Assembly: GCA_031290205.1 (NCBI GenBank)
Contig: JAITNZ010000152.1
Location: 1-14,929, forward strand
DNA length: 14,929 bases
Source of the DNA: Spirochaetaceae bacterium
Lineage (GTDB): Bacteria; Spirochaetota; Spirochaetia; Treponematales; Breznakiellaceae
Reading direction: 5' to 3'
Shown here: piece after piece, positions 13,143-14,929 of the stretch
Numbering within the stretch: position 1 is the stretch's first letter
How the letters are laid out: each line of letters begins with the position of its first letter
Program-made: the position numbers and the translations under genes
Notes under the pieces: generated by a model
The model's input: the letters and a program-made list of their open reading frames with translations, nothing else
What the model was told of the DNA's origin: nothing
Databases searched by the model: none

Positions 13143-13304
13143 TAGACCTCTTGCGAAACTCATGCGCGGCAATCTTGCTCATCTTTGCCCACATTTTTTC
13201 GCCCAAAATGCTCGAAATAAACCCATTATGTCTGCGCTTTTGGGCTTCAAACTGCGGACAAATCTTTCGCAATCTTGCCTGCCCCTAGTTTCGCAAGAGG
13301 TCTA
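13143..13304. mobile_element. 162-bp inverted-repeat element (MITE) at the 3' end of moaC
   Basis: TAGACCTCTTGCGAAACT (13143-13160) and AGTTTCGCAAGAGGTCTA (13287-13304) are perfect 18-bp inverted repeats. If the element proper starts at GACC, the outer TA on each side fits a TA target duplication as made by IS630/mariner-type transposases. Inside is a second inverted pair, GCCCAAAA (13201) and TTTTGGGC (13238). No ORF of its own is supported. The right end supplies the stop and last residues of moaC. It lies between the convergent csrA and moaC genes. Confidence 0.7.
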
Positions 13305-13794
13305 TTGCAAAAAAATGTCCGCTTTTACCGCCGGATTTTTCTTCTAAGCGTATATCGGAAAGAACCATTGCGCGGTCAACGGCTTTGCACATGTCGTAGA
13401 TGGTAAGGAGCGCGACGGAAACGCCGGTAAGCGCCTCCATTTCGGCGCCTGTTTTGCCGGAAAGTTTTACCGAGCAGACCGCTTCGATTTCCCGTCCGCC
13501 CCCATCTTCACCGTCGCCCTCATGTATCTCGAAATCGATCGCGCACTTATCGAAGCTGAGGGGATGGCAGAGCGGAATCAGGCTAGATGTTCTCTTTGCC
13601 GCCATGATGCCGGCAAGGCGGGCGACGCCAAGGACATCGCCTTTCTTTGCCGAGCCGCTTTTGATGATTTCCAGCGTCCGCTCTTGCATCCTGATGACGC
13701 CCCGCGCGCGCGCCATCCGTTCCGTGATGTTTTTGCCGGAAACGTCCACCATGACGGCGTTCCCCGCAGTATCGAAATGTGTTAGTTCTTCCAT
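13285..13794 (-). CDS. moaC: Cyclic pyranopterin monophosphate synthase MoaC
   Basis: The 169-aa product aligns along its length with MoaC, which with MoaA makes cyclic pyranopterin monophosphate from GTP, the first step of molybdenum cofactor synthesis, in the cytoplasm. Visible motifs are MVDVSGKNITERMA, KKGDVLGVARLAGIMAAKRTSSLIPLCHPL (K51 and H77), KTGAEMEALTGVSVALLTIYDMCKAVDRAM (K137, matching the catalytic lysine near 131 in E. coli) and KSGGKSGH at the end. The last residues, DLLRN plus the stop, are encoded by the right terminal repeat of the 13143-13304 element, so the native tail has been replaced. This is after the conserved core, so activity should survive. MEELTHFD is a normal MoaC start. 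There is no Shine-Dalgarno, and the promoter predicts a leaderless mRNA. No other moa gene is in the window. Confidence 0.95.
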   Translation of the reverse strand: MEELTHFDTAGNAVMVDVSGKNITERMARARGVIRMQERTLEIIKSGSAKKGDVLGVARLAGIMAAKRTSSLIPLCHPLSFDKCAIDFEIHEGDGEDGGGREIEAVCSVKLSGKTGAEMEALTGVSVALLTIYDMCKAVDRAMVLSDIRLEEKSGGKSGHFFAIDLLRN

Positions 13795-13802
13795 TTACAA
13801 AC

Positions 13803-13831
13803 AGTATACCCCATCCCCCGCCTTTTGTGAA
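13803..13831 (-). promoter_or_regulatory. moaC promoter, predicting a leaderless mRNA
   Basis: On the minus strand TTCACA (13831-13826), 17 bp, then TATACT (13808-13803). GTTTGTAA (eight bases) separates the -10 box from the ATG at 13794, so transcription should begin within about two bases of the start codon. No Shine-Dalgarno is present. Confidence 0.65.
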
Positions 13832-13840
13832 CTTCCCCCG

Positions 13841-13955
13841 CCATGATGGGGTGCACTTCCAAATTCTGGGTAAATCAGGCGGCACTATGGTAGTAATCCA
13901 GTAGAGGAGGGGGGAAGTCTCCCCCTACGGGCGCACTGCGTTGCGCCCTACCCCG
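13841..13955. repeat. R1 repeat, right copy, inverted relative to 217-326
   Basis: Read on the minus strand it repeats the block GGGGTAGGGCGCAACGCAGT through ATTTACCCAGAATTTGGAAG and GTGCACCCCAT, almost identical to 217-326 (a C-run length difference, one C/G change and small differences at the end). It contains the same hairpins. It lies just upstream of moaC. Confidence 0.7.
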
Positions 13956-14168
13956 CCCAATGAACGCACCCACACCGCGTGAGCGGTGCAAATTTAGAGA
14001 CCAAAAGCATATATCCCCGCGCGGCGCGACTAGCAAGCGTGATGGCAAGATAGGGTTACCTGACGCTATTATTGGGCGTTGTTGCGGTTAATCGTTCATG
14101 GCGTGGCGCAGAACAACCCAACACTGACGTTAATGCCCCCGCAGCGCCCCCCGCGGCGCTACCGATTA
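13956..14168. other. Intergenic stretch without a recognised feature
   Basis: I see no credible ORF, RNA gene or clear repeat here. It is GC-rich in parts (around 14019-14030 and 14138-14158) and holds an 8-bp inverted pair, CGCCCAAT (13954) and ATTGGGCG (14071), probably insignificant. Confidence 0.4.
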
Positions 14169-14197
14169 TACACAAACAACCACATTTGTGATATGAT
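14169..14197 (+). promoter_or_regulatory. Weak promoter before the transposase remnant
   Basis: TACACA (14169-14174), 17 bp, TATGAT (14192-14197), with GAGGAGGGG following before the ATG at 14225. Confidence 0.3.
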
Positions 14198-14224
14198 AAG
14201 ACAAGTCTCGAGGAGGGGCAAAAT

Positions 14225-14815
14225 ATGATGACGATGGATGCGCCCAACCGCTTCAAAGATAAGCGCTTGAGGAAAAGGGGGCTTTACTACTTTGCATCAT
14301 AGTGATGAATTTGCGGGTAGTGATGCAGAAGACGGACAAATGGAGCGATCAAGTTTCGTTTTATCGGTTTTTTAACCATAAAAGAGTGACGGAAGAGGCG
14401 TTGATACGGTGCGCGACTGAGCATTGCGCGAAGGAGTGTTCGGGATTGGCGGAGGTCGTGCTGATAGAAGACACGACAGAACTGAATCTTGAGCGGCATC
14501 GGGAGCGGATAACGGACAAAGAGGGGCTGGGAGAGGTCGGGAACGGGACAGATTTGGTTTTTTTCTGTCATCCGACGAGAGTGGTGAATCCTGCTGACTG
14601 GTCGTTGATAGGAGCGGCGGATATTCATTGTTGACAGTCAATCTGAATTGTGTCTCAAAATTCTCGATGCTATCGCATCGCCTTCTAACCGCGCGCGCTA
14701 CTGTATCGCCCTCATCGGAGTGAAGGCAAGCATGAAAGCGCCTGAGGCGGATGAAATGGAAGTAAGCGGCGACAACAAGAAGCGGAAGAAGCGGCGTGCG
14801 CGAGGTGAATCCTAA
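14225..14815 (+). pseudogene. Decayed Tn5-like (IS4-group) transposase
   Basis: Three fragments in two frames read as one transposase. Frame 1 (ATG 14225, strong GAGGAGGGG) gives MMTMDAPNRFKDKRLRKRG and stops at 14300. Frame 2 (about 14302-14634) gives WSDQVSFYRFFNHKRVTEEALI and VVLIEDTTELNLERHRERI, where EDTT matches the first catalytic aspartate region of Tn5 transposase (AIEDTTSLSYRH), then GLGEVGNGTDLVFFCHPT. Back in frame 1 (from about 14621), FIVDSQSEL resembles the second catalytic region (CDREADI), and GDNKKRKKRRARGES resembles the basic stretch DKRGKRKNRPARKAS of Tn5. Only about 50 residues separate the two aspartates, against about 90 in Tn5, suggesting an internal deletion near 14628. 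The C-terminal part with the catalytic glutamate is missing. It is therefore inactive. No terminal repeats were found. The Tn5 comparison is from memory. Confidence 0.65.
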
Positions 14816-14834
14816 ATTCCCTAAAAAATTATAT

Positions 14835-14929
14835 CTACACGGGATAATCAAAACCGAAAGCGTCTAAAATTGTTTTTTGGATTTTGGTTAACGGGAAAAC
14901 GATACGGGTAGATGAAATATATTGAACAC
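14835..14929 (-). CDS. C-terminal end of an unidentified ORF (partial)
   Basis: One minus-strand frame stays open from the window edge to a TAG at 14837-14835, giving about 30 residues ending TKIQKTILDAFGFDYPV. The composition is protein-like and the ending resembles C-termini of some transposases, but it is too short to assign. The transposase remnant next to it makes another mobile-element gene plausible. Confidence 0.3.
   Translation of the reverse strand, partial: VQYISSTRIVFPLTKIQKTILDAFGFDYPV

Noticed and set aside
217..13955. The whole window as a composite transposon bounded by R1
   Set aside because: R1 has no transposase and no flanking duplication was seen, and the enclosed genes are mostly ordinary chromosomal ones.
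14372..14851. 159-aa minus-strand frame
   Set aside because: It is antisense to the transposase remnant, whose plus-strand motifs are recognisable.

Overview
The window looks like an accessory stretch of a spirochaete chromosome, most likely a host-associated Treponema (for example a termite-gut type). The basis is gene content: a treponeme-style FlgL followed directly by fliW and csrA, a lipoprotein with a loose spirochaetal lipobox, and many short intergenic repeats. No rRNA, tRNA or CRISPR array was seen, so the assignment is an inference.

Layout, left to right. 1-386: repeat DNA, no gene. 387-752 (-): HxlR-type regulator with a CxxCxCxxxC cysteine cluster. 968-2953 (-): soluble hybrid histidine kinase (PAS-HisKA-HATPase-REC-HPt). 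3218-4153 (+): DUF1848 protein, preceded by a promoter and two chained mini-ORFs. 4188-4640 (-): small lipoprotein with its own terminator. 4965-5166: repeat element. 5221-8328 (+): RND efflux pump without adaptor or outer-membrane partners nearby. 8398-8790: composite repeats. 8819-10510 (-): membrane-anchored amidohydrolase. 10628-10902: a small insertion with terminal inverted repeats and a 10-bp target duplication. 11022-13081 (+): flgL, fliW, csrA. 13143-13304: a second small inverted-repeat element, which supplies the last codons of moaC. 13285-13794 (-): moaC. 13841-13955: repeat matching 217-326 in inverted orientation. 14225-14815 (+): decayed Tn5-like (IS4-group) transposase. 14835-14929 (-): C-terminal end of an unidentified ORF.

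How the genes relate. Only flgL-fliW-csrA forms a clear functional unit: the hook-filament junction protein plus the FliW/CsrA pair that controls flagellin translation in other bacteria. The fliW leader has four ANGGA motifs, one of them the Shine-Dalgarno sequence, which fits CsrA autoregulation. The other genes are single units separated by repeats and look like an accessory mixture: efflux, sensing, a hydrolase and molybdopterin synthesis.

The main observations are: (1) two families of small non-autonomous mobile elements caught with intact ends; (2) several promoters (RND, moaC, the DUF1848 leader, probably hxlR) whose -10 box lies only 6-8 bases before the ATG with no Shine-Dalgarno, predicting leaderless mRNAs beside genes with strong Shine-Dalgarno sites; (3) intergenic repeats built of 6-7-base words spaced 9-10 bp apart. 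I found no clear new multi-gene system. All calls are from reading the sequence, with no database search.
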